Positions 18,857 through 28,725 are shown, numbered from the stretch's first letter. The stretch: DNA of 52,215 nucleotides from an uncultured Senegalimassilia sp. (GCF_934632265.1 NZ_CAKTYH010000002.1:1-52215); one strand, 5' to 3'. Numbers and translations are program-made. The notes: generated by a model not told the origin, from the letters alone.

Positions 18857-19366
18857 CTACGAGAAGTCCTTTGGGTCAAGGTCCTCCAGGAACGAGCGGA
18901 ACTCCTCAAGTTCCGCTTCGGCGGACTCGTCCTCGATGGGCTTTCGAGCGATATAAGGGTATGAGGCGCGTTCTAAGACGTCCTCGTTGATATAGAGCGG
19001 GGCATCTTCGCGCAACGCCAGAGAGAGCGCGTCACTGGGGCGGGCGTCGAGCTCGATGAGTCTTCCGTGTTGGCGCAACGTCAGCTTCGCGAAGAACAGC
19101 GATCCCTTCACCTTGTCGATAAGGACGTGGTCGACGCTTGCGTCGAGGTTGGTGAGGGCGTCGAGCAGCAGGTCGTGCGTGGTGGGGCGTGCAACCTTGG
19201 TATGCGTGACGGCCAAGTGCAGCTGAGCGGCTTCGGCAGCGCCCACCATAATGGGCACGATACGCGATACGTCGGGCACGGGGCTTTCCTCGATAGGCTG
19301 CAGCACAAGGATGGAAGGACCCGGTGCGCTTCCGATAATGATCTTTTGCACGGCGATGGGAACCAA
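18857..19366 (-). CDS. Bifunctional nuclease family protein (DUF151/BFN)
   Basis: The 169-residue protein matches the BFN/DUF151 family (a RNase/DNase activity was reported for some members), frequent in actinobacteria. The family core is seen as PDVSRIVPIMVGAAEAAQL, then THDLLLDALTNLD, and RPSDALSLALREDAPLYINEDVLERA. An acidic C-terminal tail follows, as is usual in this group. The start is TTG at 19366, supported by AGGAG 5 nt upstream. It is the only minus-strand gene between the origin and 47 kb and stands alone. The biological substrate is not known. Confidence 0.82.
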   Translation of the reverse strand: MVPIAVQKIIIGSAPGPSILVLQPIEESPVPDVSRIVPIMVGAAEAAQLHLAVTHTKVARPTTHDLLLDALTNLDASVDHVLIDKVKGSLFFAKLTLRQHGRLIELDARPSDALSLALREDAPLYINEDVLERASYPYIARKPIEDESAEAELEEFRSFLEDLDPKDFS

Positions 19367-19522
19367 GCTTGCTCCTAACTATAAGCGAATCGCTTATATA
19401 TTTTATTGAGCCCTTCAGAAGCCTCTTCATAAGGGATTATACGCGTGAATACGTCTCTGACCTGCGGTTTCTTTTGTAAAACGGCAGTAGGAAAAAATTT
19501 TCCTAAAAGTTGAAAATTCTTC

Positions 19523-19552
19523 TTGACCATTCTTGGAAACCCTGGTTATAAT
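19523..19552 (+). promoter_or_regulatory. tRNA-Ile promoter
   Basis: TTGACC (19523-19528), an 18-bp spacer and TATAAT (19547-19552), 20 bp before the mature tRNA. Confidence 0.85.
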
Positions 19553-19571
19553 AAACGAGCACTTTTCGAAG

Positions 19572-19648
<77 letters not shown>

Positions 19649-19659
19649 GTATTTGCGAT

Positions 19660-19706
19660 AAACGCTCCACCGTGAGCCGAGTTTGCCGGTGGAGCGTTTA
19701 TTATTG
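19660..19706 (+). terminator. Terminator-like hairpin after tRNA-Ile
   Basis: AAACGCTCCACCG pairs perfectly (13 bp) with CGGTGGAGCGTTT, followed by ATTATT. It sits between the two tRNAs, so they may be separately transcribed or the hairpin may be a processing site. Confidence 0.65.
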
Positions 19707-19719
19707 TAAAGTGCGAGTT

Positions 19720-19795
19720 GGGGGTTTAGCTCAGCTGGGAGAGCGCGGGCTTTGCAAGCCTGAGGTCAGGGGTTCGATCCCCCTAACCTCCACCA
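19720..19795 (+). tRNA. tRNA-Ala(TGC)
   Basis: The 76-nt cloverleaf has acceptor GGGGGTT pairing with AACCTCC, including the G3-U70 wobble that marks alanine tRNAs. The anticodon loop TTTGCAA gives TGC. CCA is encoded. Confidence 0.98.
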
Positions 19796-19806
19796 TTTGA
19801 GATTAT

Positions 19807-19868
19807 TTGCAGGTCCGGAAACGGGCCTGCAATTTTTTTGTCCGCAGGTCCGTTAACGGGCCTGCTTT
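19807..19868 (+). terminator. Two tandem terminators after tRNA-Ala
   Basis: GCAGGTCCG-GAAA-CGGGCCTGC followed by seven T (to 19839) is repeated as GCAGGTCCG-TTAA-CGGGCCTGC-TTT (19844-19868). The near-identical stems indicate a local duplication. Confidence 0.85.
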
Positions 19869-19910
19869 CGTATCGGGGTAGGAAACGGTCGAGCTGGTAA
19901 GCGAGGTGTC

Positions 19911-20471
19911 ATGAACCGTCTGGAAGCATTGCGCGCCCTAGGGTTGGACGAGGACGCAACCGACGAGGATATCAAGACCGCTTATCGCGAAACGGCCCAG
20001 ATCCTTCACCCCGACCGTTTCGCCACCAATAAGAAGCTGCAGGACCGCGCAACCGAGCAGTTCAAAAACCTGCAGGAAGCCTACGACTTCCTAACGTCGT
20101 CCAAAGGCCGCAGGAAAGCAGGCGGCGCGTCAGCCTCGGCGCGTTCAACGCGCGCGGCCTATGACGACGTCGATGCCCGCCTGGCCGGCATATCCGCGGC
20201 TCGGACGCAGCTGGTGCGCCAGCGCGATGCCGTGTATGACGAACGCCGCAACGGCCTGGGCATGGCTGCCATCGGCGGCCTTGTGGCCTTGTTCTGCGGT
20301 CGCCGCCCTTTCGGGTTGTTCGGTGTGGTTGCCGCCATTGCCTCGACTGCAGCTATTTGGGGAATTGTCCAGGTGGTATCATCGCAACGTTCCATCAACA
20401 CGCTTACCGAGCATATTGACGAATTGAATAGGGAAGAGCGCAAGATCGCGCAAGAAACTGAAGAGGAGTAG
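19911..20471 (+). CDS. J-domain membrane protein (DnaJ-like co-chaperone)
   Basis: J-domain proteins stimulate the ATPase of DnaK/Hsp70. Residues 1-62 form a J domain with the diagnostic HPD in ILHPDRF (about residue 38) and FKNLQEAYDFL. Unlike DnaJ there is no Gly/Phe region or zinc fingers. Residues about 118-155 contain two hydrophobic segments (GLGMAAIGGLVALFCG and GVVAAIASTAAIWGIVQVV), so the protein is probably membrane-anchored with the J domain in the cytoplasm. GAGGTG precedes the ATG. It lies 9 bp before typA and is likely cotranscribed. The specific partner is unknown. Confidence 0.85.
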   Translation: MNRLEALRALGLDEDATDEDIKTAYRETAQILHPDRFATNKKLQDRATEQFKNLQEAYDFLTSSKGRRKAGGASASARSTRAAYDDVDARLAGISAARTQLVRQRDAVYDERRNGLGMAAIGGLVALFCGRRPFGLFGVVAAIASTAAIWGIVQVVSSQRSINTLTEHIDELNREERKIAQETEEE

Positions 20472-20480
20472 CACACCCGT

Positions 20481-22292
<1,812 letters not shown>

Positions 22293-22382
22293 CGCAAAAA
22301 GGTCGATTCCGAATCGACTTCAAATGCAAGCATGGGTTTAATGGGGCGCCGGCAAGGCGCAGCAGAACCAGCTTGAAACCTC

Positions 22383-22408
22383 AAAGGCGGCCTTCGGGCC
22401 GCCTTTTT
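22383..22408 (+). terminator. typA terminator
   Basis: AAAGGCGGCC pairs with GGCCGCCTTT around TTCG, followed by T residues. It lies about 90 nt after the typA stop; a weaker hairpin (GTCGATT/AATCGAC) precedes it at 22302-22318. Confidence 0.85.
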
Positions 22409-22581
22409 CTATGGGAACTAACTCGAATGTTGTAGGAAAGCCCAGCTCCTGTGAAACCTGCATGGGCATATTGTGCTGGTAGAAAGGCGAATTCCGCCGT
22501 GTGGGAAAATACGCTCGAGGCATTCGATTCGACCGTGGGACGCGTCTGTCCAGCGGTTTCATGCGTTTGAGGAAGGGTTTT

Positions 22582-23796
22582 ATGAAGGCATCTCGCATTA
22601 TCTCAACGGTTTGCGCGATGGGTCTTTCGGCGGCGTGCGTCATGGGCGTTGCCGGCTGCTCCAGCAATAACCAGAACTCCGGCTCGGGTGCGGTGGCCGC
22701 CACCATCAACGGCACCGATATCTACGAGGACACGGTTACCGACTACATCCAAAGCGTCCGTGAGCAGCAGGGTCTGACCGATGAGGATTCCTGGGGCAAC
22801 TACCTGGCGCAGATGGGAACCGACCCGGCGGGCGTGCGCGAGCAGATCATCAACACGTACGTCACGCGTGAGCTTATCAACTCCGGCGCCGAGGAAAAGG
22901 GCATTACCGTTGACAGCTCCGAGGTTGACAGCTACGTCGACAAGATGAAGTCCAATTACGACAGCGATGAGAAATGGCAGTCCGCTCTCGAGCAGGCCGG
23001 CATGAACGAGGACGAGTATCGTTCCGAGATAGAGCTGCAGCTGAAGGCCAAGGAGCTCTACAACACCTTCACCTCCACCGACGAGCCCTCCAGCGACGAT
23101 ATGCTCCAGTATGCGCAGATGTACGCCAGCGCTTATGACGGGGCTAAGCGTTCCAGCCATATCCTGTTCGATTCCGACGATGAGGCAACCGCTCAGGACG
23201 TGCTGAACAAGATCAACTCCGGCGAGCTCGACTTCGCTGAGGCTGCCAAGCAGTACTCCAAGGACACGGGCTCCAAGGACGCCGGCGGCGATGTGGGTTG
23301 GGATAAGACCTCCTCGTTTGTGCAGGAGTACACCGATGCCCTGAGCGGCCTTGAGAAGGACCAGGTCAGCGGTTTGGTTACCAGCAGCTATGGCATCCAT
23401 ATCATCAAGTGCACCGACGTGTACAACGCTCCGAAGGAGAAGGCCGACGATGGTACCGAGACGGTGAAGATCACCAGCCTCGACCAGATTCCCTCCGAGT
23501 GGCAGGAGACCATCAAGGAGTCGCTGCAGTCCCAGGGCCAGACCACGAACTACCAGAACTGGCTGAAGGAGAAGAAGGAATCTTCCGACCTTAAGATCAA
23601 CGACATGCCTTCAGGCCTGCCCTACGACGTTGATATGTCGAAGTATCAGACCGAAGACCCCAACAGCGCCGACAACGCCGATACCAACGTTTCGGCTGCT
23701 GAATCGACGGACGGCGACGCCTCCGCCAGCACCGAAGGCTCCGCTGACAACTCCGCCAGCGCTGCCGACTCCGAGGAAAAGTCTTCGGCAAACTAG
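22582..23796 (+). CDS. SurA/PrsA-like peptidyl-prolyl isomerase lipoprotein
   Basis: This is an extracytoplasmic foldase that helps fold exported proteins. A lipoprotein signal peptide is present (MKASRIIS..., hydrophobic core, lipobox GVAGC near residue 28). A SurA-N-like domain with DxYxxxV and YVTRELI follows (about 40-185), then a parvulin PpiC domain (RSSHILFDS to YGIHIIKCTD, about 190-280). The last 45 residues are Ala/Ser/Asp-rich and disordered. The start at 22582 has GAGGAAGGG upstream; an earlier in-frame ATG at 22561 lacks one. It is monocistronic between two terminators. The length is 404 residues. Confidence 0.9.
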   Translation: MKASRIISTVCAMGLSAACVMGVAGCSSNNQNSGSGAVAATINGTDIYEDTVTDYIQSVREQQGLTDEDSWGNYLAQMGTDPAGVREQIINTYVTRELINSGAEEKGITVDSSEVDSYVDKMKSNYDSDEKWQSALEQAGMNEDEYRSEIELQLKAKELYNTFTSTDEPSSDDMLQYAQMYASAYDGAKRSSHILFDSDDEATAQDVLNKINSGELDFAEAAKQYSKDTGSKDAGGDVGWDKTSSFVQEYTDALSGLEKDQVSGLVTSSYGIHIIKCTDVYNAPKEKADDGTETVKITSLDQIPSEWQETIKESLQSQGQTTNYQNWLKEKKESSDLKINDMPSGLPYDVDMSKYQTEDPNSADNADTNVSAAESTDGDASASTEGSADNSASAADSEEKSSAN

Positions 23797-23821
23797 CCTG
23801 CAAGGGCGTGTGAAGCAAGAT

Positions 23822-23860
23822 AAGAAGGGAACCCGTTTCAACGGGTTCCCTTCTTCGTTT
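23822..23860 (+). terminator. Foldase gene terminator
   Basis: A 16-bp perfect stem (AAGAAGGGAACCCGTT with its complement, 22 nt after the stop) followed by CGTTT. Confidence 0.85.
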
Positions 23861-23876
23861 GGTAAGGAATGGGTTT

Positions 23877-24692
23877 ATGAGCGAGGAAAACGCCGAATCG
23901 CAGCTGTTGTTCGAACTTAACGATGCCGAGGTGGTGCGAGCGGGTCGCACCATCCTGCATGTTGACAAGTTCTCGCTTGCCAAAGGGGAGAACATTGCGC
24001 TTCTGGGGCCGAACGGCGCCGGCAAATCGACGTTCGTGAAGCTTATCACCAGGGAAGTGATGCCGCTGTATCGCGAGCAGCCCCCGGTGAAGTTCAACGG
24101 CAATCCGCGCGCAACGCTGGTTGATGTGCGCAAAACGCTGGGAATCGTGTCATCCACCATGCAGGCGCAGATCAACGTTCACCTGCCGGCTGTGGACATC
24201 GTGGAAGGCGGCCTGTTCGGAACGCTCGGCCTTCCGCGTCACGTCCATCCGGATGACCGTACGCATGCGAAGGCGCTTGAGGCCATGGAGATGCTGGGTG
24301 TGGCGAAGCTTGCCGACCAGGATATTATGACCATGTCGAGCGGCCAGGCTCGCCGTGTGCTGTTTGCCCGCGCCCTCGTGCACGATCCGAGCACCCTGCT
24401 GCTTGACGAGCCGTGCACGGGCCTGGACCCGGAAGGCATGTATTACGTGCGTTCGAGCATGCGCGACCTTGCAAGGGCAGGTAAGGGTATCGTGCTGATC
24501 ACCCATTATCCGGAGGATATCATCCCCGAGATCAAGCGTTTGGTCCTGGTCAAAGAGGGAAAGTTGTTCGCCGATGGCACGAAAGAGGATATGCTGACCG
24601 ACCAGATGATGAGCTCGCTGTTCGATGTGCCGCTGCAGGTTGCGAAAAATGGCAAAAACAATGAGTATTTTTCTCTTGTGAGTTCGTATTAA
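23877..24692 (+). CDS. ABC transporter ATP-binding protein
   Basis: The 271-residue protein is a cytoplasmic ABC ATPase. Walker A GPNGAGKST is at about residue 44, signature MSSGQARR near 155, Walker B TLLLDEPCTGLDP near 175 and the H-loop in LITHYPEDI. The pattern resembles ModF/YlmA-type ATPases (iron/molybdate-like) in which the signature is SSGQ. No permease gene is adjacent, so it may act with a distant membrane partner or have a non-transport role. I chose the ATG at 23877 with AAGGAAT upstream rather than a TTG at 23859. Confidence 0.85.
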   Translation: MSEENAESQLLFELNDAEVVRAGRTILHVDKFSLAKGENIALLGPNGAGKSTFVKLITREVMPLYREQPPVKFNGNPRATLVDVRKTLGIVSSTMQAQINVHLPAVDIVEGGLFGTLGLPRHVHPDDRTHAKALEAMEMLGVAKLADQDIMTMSSGQARRVLFARALVHDPSTLLLDEPCTGLDPEGMYYVRSSMRDLARAGKGIVLITHYPEDIIPEIKRLVLVKEGKLFADGTKEDMLTDQMMSSLFDVPLQVAKNGKNNEYFSLVSSY

Positions 24693-24704
24693 ATGGTGTA
24701 GAAT
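24676..24704 (+). promoter_or_regulatory. Promoter of the tRNA-Ser pair
   Basis: TTGTGA (24676-24681), a 17-bp spacer and TAGAAT (24699-24704). It overlaps the 3' end of the ABC ATPase gene. Confidence 0.65.
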
Positions 24705-24765
24705 ACTTAACCGCTGCATGAGCGCACGAGAGAAAACGTGAATGCAATGCAGTCTGTAAGCAAGC

Positions 24766-24857
24766 GGAGAGATGACCGAGCTGGCCGAAGGTGCACGATT
24801 GGAAATCGTGTATACGCCAAAAGCGTATCTGGGGTTCGAATCCCCATCTCTCCGCCA
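24766..24857 (+). tRNA. tRNA-Ser(GGA)
   Basis: The 92-nt class II tRNA has a long variable arm (TATACGC/GCGTAT), acceptor GGAGAGA pairing with TCTCTCC, anticodon loop TTGGAAA giving GGA, and an encoded CCA. Confidence 0.97.
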
Positions 24858-24866
24858 GATTATCCC

Positions 24867-24895
24867 GGCGGAACCTTTACGGTAACGCCTTTTTT
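24867..24895 (+). terminator. Terminator between the tRNA-Ser genes
   Basis: GGCG and ACC pair with GGT and CGCC, followed by six T. Confidence 0.7.
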
Positions 24896-24933
24896 GTAGG
24901 TCGGCATAAATACGCAGCCGACCCACCCCATGC

Positions 24934-25026
24934 GGAGGGGTGGCAGAGTGGTTGAATGCGGCGGTCTCGAAAACCGTTTCACCGGCAACCCCGGTGACGA
25001 GGGTTCGAATCCCTCCTCCTCCGCCA
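24934..25026 (+). tRNA. tRNA-Ser(CGA)
   Basis: The 93-nt class II tRNA has acceptor GGAGGGG pairing with CTCCTCC, a long variable arm (CACCGG/CCGGTG), anticodon loop CTCGAAA giving CGA, and an encoded CCA. Confidence 0.97.
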
Positions 25027-25035
25027 GGAAACTTG

Positions 25036-25068
25036 AAGCCCTTGCAATCGCAAGGGCTTTTTCATTTT
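25036..25068 (+). terminator. tRNA-Ser(CGA) terminator
   Basis: AAGCCCTTGC pairs with GCAAGGGCTT around AATC, followed by TTTCATTTT. Confidence 0.88.
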
Positions 25069-25189
25069 CCCGGGCGGTTGCGCTATTGTTTTGGGGTTCT
25101 AAAACCAAGAAACAATCTTATTCATGAATAATCATATCTATGAATATAACCTGGGAAAATAGTAATCCACGGAGTGTTTATGGATAACA

Positions 25190-25205
25190 TGTTTCACGTG
25201 AAACA
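25190..25205. promoter_or_regulatory. parS: parS site 5
   Basis: Exact TGTTTCACGTGAAACA palindrome, 73 bp upstream of the MarR-like gene. Confidence 0.95.
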
Positions 25206-25208
25206 TCG

Positions 25209-25229
25209 TATGAGCAACGCTCATATACT
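25209..25229 (+). promoter_or_regulatory. Possible operator and -10 of the MarR-like gene
   Basis: TATGAGC-AAC-GCTCATA (25209-25225) is a perfect 7-bp inverted repeat overlapping TATACT (25224-25229), a plausible -10 box. It could be an autoregulatory operator. No good -35 is seen, and the parS site abuts it. Confidence 0.4.
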
Positions 25230-25278
25230 CAAGCTATTCGAAATCATCCTTACCTTACCGGTATAGAAAGGAACCACC

Positions 25279-25752
25279 ATGAACGAAGCCGTAAAGTCTT
25301 TGGCTCAGATGAAGAAAGCGAACAAGCTTGTCCGCCTGGCATTCCGTAAGAACGGCCCGAAAAGCTTCAAGCGCGGTCAGGGCGCGCTGTTGCAGGCCCT
25401 GCTGGTTAACGATGGCGCAACCCAGCGCGAGCTCACCAAGACGCTGGGCATGAACCGCAGCAACTTGAAGGACATCGTGAAAAAGGCCGAGCGCAACGAA
25501 TATGTGACCATCGAGTCTGTTGATCAGCCGCGTACCTACGCAGTGAAGCTGACCGAGCTTGGTCGCGAGCTAGCCGAGAAGCGCGCCGCTGCCAACGATA
25601 AGACCGCCGAGGACATCATCTCCTGCCTGAGCGCCGAAGAGGTCGCCCAGCTCGATGCTATTACCGAGAAGCTGATCCTGGCGATGAAGGACAAGGATAT
25701 CTGCGGTAAGAAGAAGGGCTATAAGGTGCGTCGTAAGCGTCATCGTCGCTAA
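25279..25752 (+). CDS. MarR-like winged-helix regulator
   Basis: The 157-residue protein has a winged-helix DNA-binding domain at residues 35-105 (GQGALLQALLVNDGATQRELTKTLGMNRSNLKDIVKKAE), typical of MarR regulators that bind DNA as dimers. A helical dimerisation region (about 105-140) follows. It ends in a strongly basic tail (KKKGYKVRRKRHRR) that is not usual in the family and may add nonspecific DNA contacts. AGAAAGGA lies 7-8 nt before the ATG. The upstream 7-bp inverted repeat over a -10 box hints at autoregulation. No ligand or target can be named. Confidence 0.75.
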   Translation: MNEAVKSLAQMKKANKLVRLAFRKNGPKSFKRGQGALLQALLVNDGATQRELTKTLGMNRSNLKDIVKKAERNEYVTIESVDQPRTYAVKLTELGRELAEKRAAANDKTAEDIISCLSAEEVAQLDAITEKLILAMKDKDICGKKKGYKVRRKRHRR

Positions 25753-25803
25753 TAGCCGAACGCGGATTTTAAGCGGTTCGTTGCAACAACGATAGCGCCG
25801 CAT

Positions 25804-25857
25804 GAAAGCCACGCTACACTGGATGCATCATGGAATGCATGCGGGGGCGTGGCTTTC
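25804..25857 (+). promoter_or_regulatory. Long stem-loop before the acidic hypothetical gene
   Basis: GAAAGCCACGC (25804-25814) pairs perfectly with GCGTGGCTTTC (25847-25857), with an inner ATGCAT/ATGCAT pair. No T-run follows. It may be a terminator of the MarR-like gene or a 5'-leader structure of the next gene, whose start is 29 nt further on. Confidence 0.5.
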
Positions 25858-25886
25858 GCATTGTAAGAAACCGAAAGGATACGGCA

Positions 25887-26429
25887 ATGGCTGATCGCGT
25901 TGTTGAAAACCCGGAAAACGAAGTTCCCGAGATTCCCGAGATTCTGGAGAAGGTGCTGCTGTTCTCGCTGGATGAGGCGAAGCAGAAGCTGACCCAGAGC
26001 AACGAAGTGGTTCCGTTCACTGCGCTGGCGGTCAAGGACAACCTGTTCATCGAGAACCACCCCGGCGAATCCGTGGAGGCGTGCTTCAATGCGGCTCGCC
26101 ACACGGTGCAGCATGCCCAGGGTGCACAGGCTTATGCGCTGTGCTACGACGGATACGTTGAGGTTGACGAAGGCACCAAGGACGCCCTTATCGCCGAGGG
26201 CGGCGTGCCCGGCACTGATAAGGGTTTTGCTGTGGGCTACCTGTACGAGTGCTCCGAGGACGGCACCGTCGAGTTCGAGGACGAACCGGCATACATCGGC
26301 GAGGCCCCGAACTTCATGATCGCCCTGAAGGCCCCGGGCGAGTACAGCGACGACGAGATCGACGAGAAGTACACCGCCGAGGACGAGACCGAGTTCGAAG
26401 TGGCGGACGAGGGTTCCGAAGAGGAGTAG
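25887..26429 (+). CDS. Acidic conserved-looking protein of unknown function
   Basis: I do not recognise this family. The 180-residue protein is strongly acidic (no signal peptide or membrane segment). It has an ordered-looking core from residue 20 to 150 with VLLFSLDEAKQKL, PFTALAVKDNLFIENHPGE and AYALCYDGYVEVDEG, and ends in a Glu/Asp-rich tail. GAAAGGAT precedes the ATG at 25887. It is bounded by a stem-loop upstream and a strong terminator downstream, so it is monocistronic. Its codon use matches the neighbours, so it is not obviously foreign. Confidence 0.75.
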   Translation: MADRVVENPENEVPEIPEILEKVLLFSLDEAKQKLTQSNEVVPFTALAVKDNLFIENHPGESVEACFNAARHTVQHAQGAQAYALCYDGYVEVDEGTKDALIAEGGVPGTDKGFAVGYLYECSEDGTVEFEDEPAYIGEAPNFMIALKAPGEYSDDEIDEKYTAEDETEFEVADEGSEEE

Positions 26430-26496
26430 CTCGAATGGTGCGAGATTGGCAAACCATGTAAGCTTATCAAGCCAAGCTTCGGGCTAACGATAGATG

Positions 26497-26543
26497 CGAA
26501 GGCGGTTCACCTGCAAGGTTCAGGTGAACCGCCTTCGTTATTT
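26497..26543 (+). terminator. Strong terminator of the acidic protein gene
   Basis: A 17-bp perfect stem (26497-26513 with 26521-26537) around a 7-nt loop, followed by TTATTT. Confidence 0.85.
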
Positions 26544-26710
26544 CGACAAGGGTTCTGCAAGATGGCGTGCCTATAGTTGGAGATGCGGGCAGACGGCGGG
26601 CTGTGGAGCAGGGGCCTGCCGCCTGAGGTGCGGCGATGTGTTGAAACGGTGCAGAAGGAAGAAAGCAAGGTGAAAGGCTGGCATTGAGGAATCGGGCTTG
26701 ATAATATAGT

Positions 26711-26779
26711 CAGGCTAATTCCTGCCCCGGTGTGTGCCTTCACCAGCCCGGGGCCGTAAAGTCCAAAGGAGGTGAGCTG
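26711..26779 (+). promoter_or_regulatory. rpsF leader, S6:S18-binding-like RNA element
   Basis: GCCCCGG and CCGGGGC form an outer stem, with GGTG/CACC inside, and a CCG follows before the AAAGGAGGTGA ribosome binding site. In many bacteria an rpsF leader with paired stems and CCG boxes binds the S6:S18 complex for feedback. The similarity is judged by eye. Confidence 0.45.
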
Positions 26780-27073
26780 ATGAAGGCTTACGAACTGCTG
26801 TTTATTGTTGCTCCGTCTACCGACGAGGAAACCCGTGCAAATACGATGAATCGTATCCAGGGCGTTATCACGTCCGCCGAGGGTTCCGTCGACAACGTTG
26901 ACGAGTGGGGCAAGCGTAAACTCGCTTACGAGATCAATGGTCTGACCGACGGTGTCTACACCCTCATCGATTTCCACGCTGATCCCGCCGAGGTTGCAGA
27001 ACTCGATCGCGTGCTGCGCATCTCTGATGTCGTTGTTCGCCACATGATCGTGAAGCGCACCGACCGCGAATAG
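26780..27073 (+). CDS. rpsF: 30S ribosomal protein S6
   Basis: The 97-residue protein has the S6 pattern MKAYELLFIV, DEWGKRKLAYEINGLTDGVY and LRISDVVVRHMIVKR. AAAGGAGGTGA lies 4-5 nt before the ATG, a near-perfect ribosome binding site that decides this start over an upstream in-frame ATG at 26732. It opens the conserved rpsF-ssb-rpsR-rplI operon. Confidence 0.97.
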   Translation: MKAYELLFIVAPSTDEETRANTMNRIQGVITSAEGSVDNVDEWGKRKLAYEINGLTDGVYTLIDFHADPAEVAELDRVLRISDVVVRHMIVKRTDRE

Positions 27074-27122
27074 GATTACGTAGGGGCCCTCAAGGTCCCA
27101 GCATGAGAAGAGGTAGATACAC

Positions 27123-27590
27123 ATGAGCATCAATCGTGTCATGATCAGCGGAAATCTTACGCGCGACGCCGAAATTCGTTCCACGCAAAGCGGTATGGCC
27201 ATCCTGGGGTTCGGCGTTGCGGTCAACGACCGCCGCAAGAACCAGCAGACCGGCGAATGGGAGGATTACCCGAACTTCGTCGATTGCACCATGTTCGGCA
27301 CCCGTGGCGAGAAGCTGCAGCCCTACCTTACGAAGGGCACGAAAGTGGCCATCGAGGGCAAGCTTCGTTACAGCTCGTGGGAGCGCGAGGGTCAGCGCCG
27401 CAGCAAGCTTGAAGTGATCGTCGACGAGTTGGAGTTCATGTCCAGCCGCAACGGCAACAGCGCCAACCAGGGTTACGACAACGGCATGACCGCAGGTTAC
27501 GCCCCGCAGCCCGCACCGATGGCCGCTCCCGTTGCAGCTCCGATCGTAGATGCCTCTGCTTCGGTTTACGACGAAGACATCCCGTTTTAA
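27123..27590 (+). CDS. ssb: Single-stranded DNA-binding protein
   Basis: SSB coats single-stranded DNA in replication and repair and recruits partners by its C-terminal tail. The OB fold covers residues 1-105 (INRVMISGNLTRDAEIRSTQSG, FVDCTMFGTRGEKL, VAIEGKLRYSSWE). A short Ala/Pro/Met linker leads to the acidic tip YDEDIPF, the standard partner-binding motif. The length is 155 residues. It lies between rpsF and rpsR as usual. Confidence 0.97.
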   Translation: MSINRVMISGNLTRDAEIRSTQSGMAILGFGVAVNDRRKNQQTGEWEDYPNFVDCTMFGTRGEKLQPYLTKGTKVAIEGKLRYSSWEREGQRRSKLEVIVDELEFMSSRNGNSANQGYDNGMTAGYAPQPAPMAAPVAAPIVDASASVYDEDIPF

Positions 27591-27608
27591 GCGAAAGAGG
27601 TTTACCAA

Positions 27609-27869
27609 ATGTCCGACTACGCGAAGCAGCCTCGTCGCAAGTACTGCCAGTTCTGCAAAGAGGACGCGGAGTACATCGACTACAAAGATACTCAGATGCT
27701 GCGCAAGTATGTTACCGACCGCGGGAAGATCAAGCCGCGCCGCGTGACGGGTGCCTGCACCCAGCACCAGCGTGACATCGCGAACGCCGTGAAGCGCGCT
27801 CGCGAGATGGCTCTGATGCCCTACGCGGTTCCCGCAATTAGCGGCCGCGGCGACCGCCGCAATCGCTAG
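27609..27869 (+). CDS. rpsR: 30S ribosomal protein S18
   Basis: The 86-residue protein contains [19 protein letters not shown], the [13 protein letters not shown] signature and [20 protein letters not shown]. The cysteines (CxxC, a later C) and the His look like the zinc-binding C+ form of S18. It binds S6 in the 30S platform and is cotranscribed with rpsF. Confidence 0.97.
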   Translation: MSDYAKQPRRKYCQFCKEDAEYIDYKDTQMLRKYVTDRGKIKPRRVTGACTQHQRDIANAVKRAREMALMPYAVPAISGRGDRRNR

Positions 27870-27884
27870 GCGCAAGGAGGAACC

Positions 27885-28412
27885 ATGAAAGTCATCCTGC
27901 TCCAAGAGCTCAAGGGCAAGGGCGGCGAAGGCGACGTCGTGGACGTGGCCCCCGGTTTTGCCAACAACTACCTGATGCCGCAGGGCATCGCCATCCTGGC
28001 TACGAAGGGCAACCTGAAGCAGCTGGAGATGCGCAAGAACAACATCGCCAAGCGCGAGGCTACTCGCCTGGCCGATGCTGACAAGCTGAAGTCCGTGCTC
28101 GACGGTGCTTCCGTGAAGGTCGACGCGAAGGTCGGCGAAGAGGGCCAGCTGTTCGGCTCCGTTACCGCCACCCAGATCGCCGAGGCCATCAAGGAGGCTC
28201 TGGGCGTGGAGATCGACCGCCGTCGCATCGAGGCTGGCAAGGCCATCAAGACCGCCGGTCAGCACGAGGTCGTCATCTCCATCTACCGTGACATCAAGGC
28301 CACGGTCACGCTGCTGGTGGGCATCGACGAGGTTGCCGCCGAGGAAGAGGCCGAAGAGGTCGAGACCGAGGCTGTTGCCGAGGAGGCTGCTGCTGAAGAG
28401 GCCGCTGAATAA
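27885..28412 (+). CDS. rplI: 50S ribosomal protein L9
   Basis: L9 has an N-terminal domain (MKVILLQELKGKGGEGDVVDVAPGFANNYLMPQG), a long connecting helix and a C-terminal RNA-binding domain ending near residue 148. The remaining 25 residues are almost all Glu and Ala, an acidic tail longer than in the usual 148-150 residue protein. AAGGAGG precedes the ATG. A terminator closes the operon. Confidence 0.96.
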   Translation: MKVILLQELKGKGGEGDVVDVAPGFANNYLMPQGIAILATKGNLKQLEMRKNNIAKREATRLADADKLKSVLDGASVKVDAKVGEEGQLFGSVTATQIAEAIKEALGVEIDRRRIEAGKAIKTAGQHEVVISIYRDIKATVTLLVGIDEVAAEEEAEEVETEAVAEEAAAEEAAE

Positions 28413-28438
28413 CTCAGCGCTTTAAAGCGAACTAGCGA

Positions 28439-28468
28439 ATCCCCCGTACGCAAGTGCGGGGGATTTTT
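28439..28468 (+). terminator. rpsF-rplI operon terminator
   Basis: ATCCCCCG pairs with CGGGGGAT followed by a T-run. Confidence 0.88.
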
Positions 28469-28725
28469 CTATTTGCGGGCAATTAGCGAATCTTCATTCA
28501 TGTGATAGTTAAAGAGGCGCGTGTCCCCTGCTTGGGCGTACCACATGGCGCTTGTTGCTGTTTCGGGTGACGTGGGGTGCATTAATGCTCGGCAGAGATT
28601 CGGGCAATGTGCATAGTATCAATCCTGCTTGGAGTTTCTGCAGGTGTTCAGGTGACGCCCTGCGGCATCCGCGGCGCAACTCTGAGTGCGGTATGATAAG
28701 CCGGATACAAGAAAGGATGAGCAGC
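28469..28725 (+). other. rplI-dnaB gap, no gene seen
   Basis: Past the rplI terminator, about 255 bp precede dnaB. I see no supported gene or clear promoter. A 23-codon ATG frame at 28545 has no ribosome binding site and no codon run, so I do not call it. Confidence 0.5.

Larger units (their letters stand above)
26430..26779 (+). other. 350-bp gap: terminator, rpsF promoter region and leader
   Basis: The gap holds the terminator at 26497-26543 and then about 140 bp in which I see no gene. TATAGT (26705-26710) with an imperfect upstream TTGAGG is a candidate rpsF promoter; the spacing (15 bp) is short. Confidence 0.5.
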
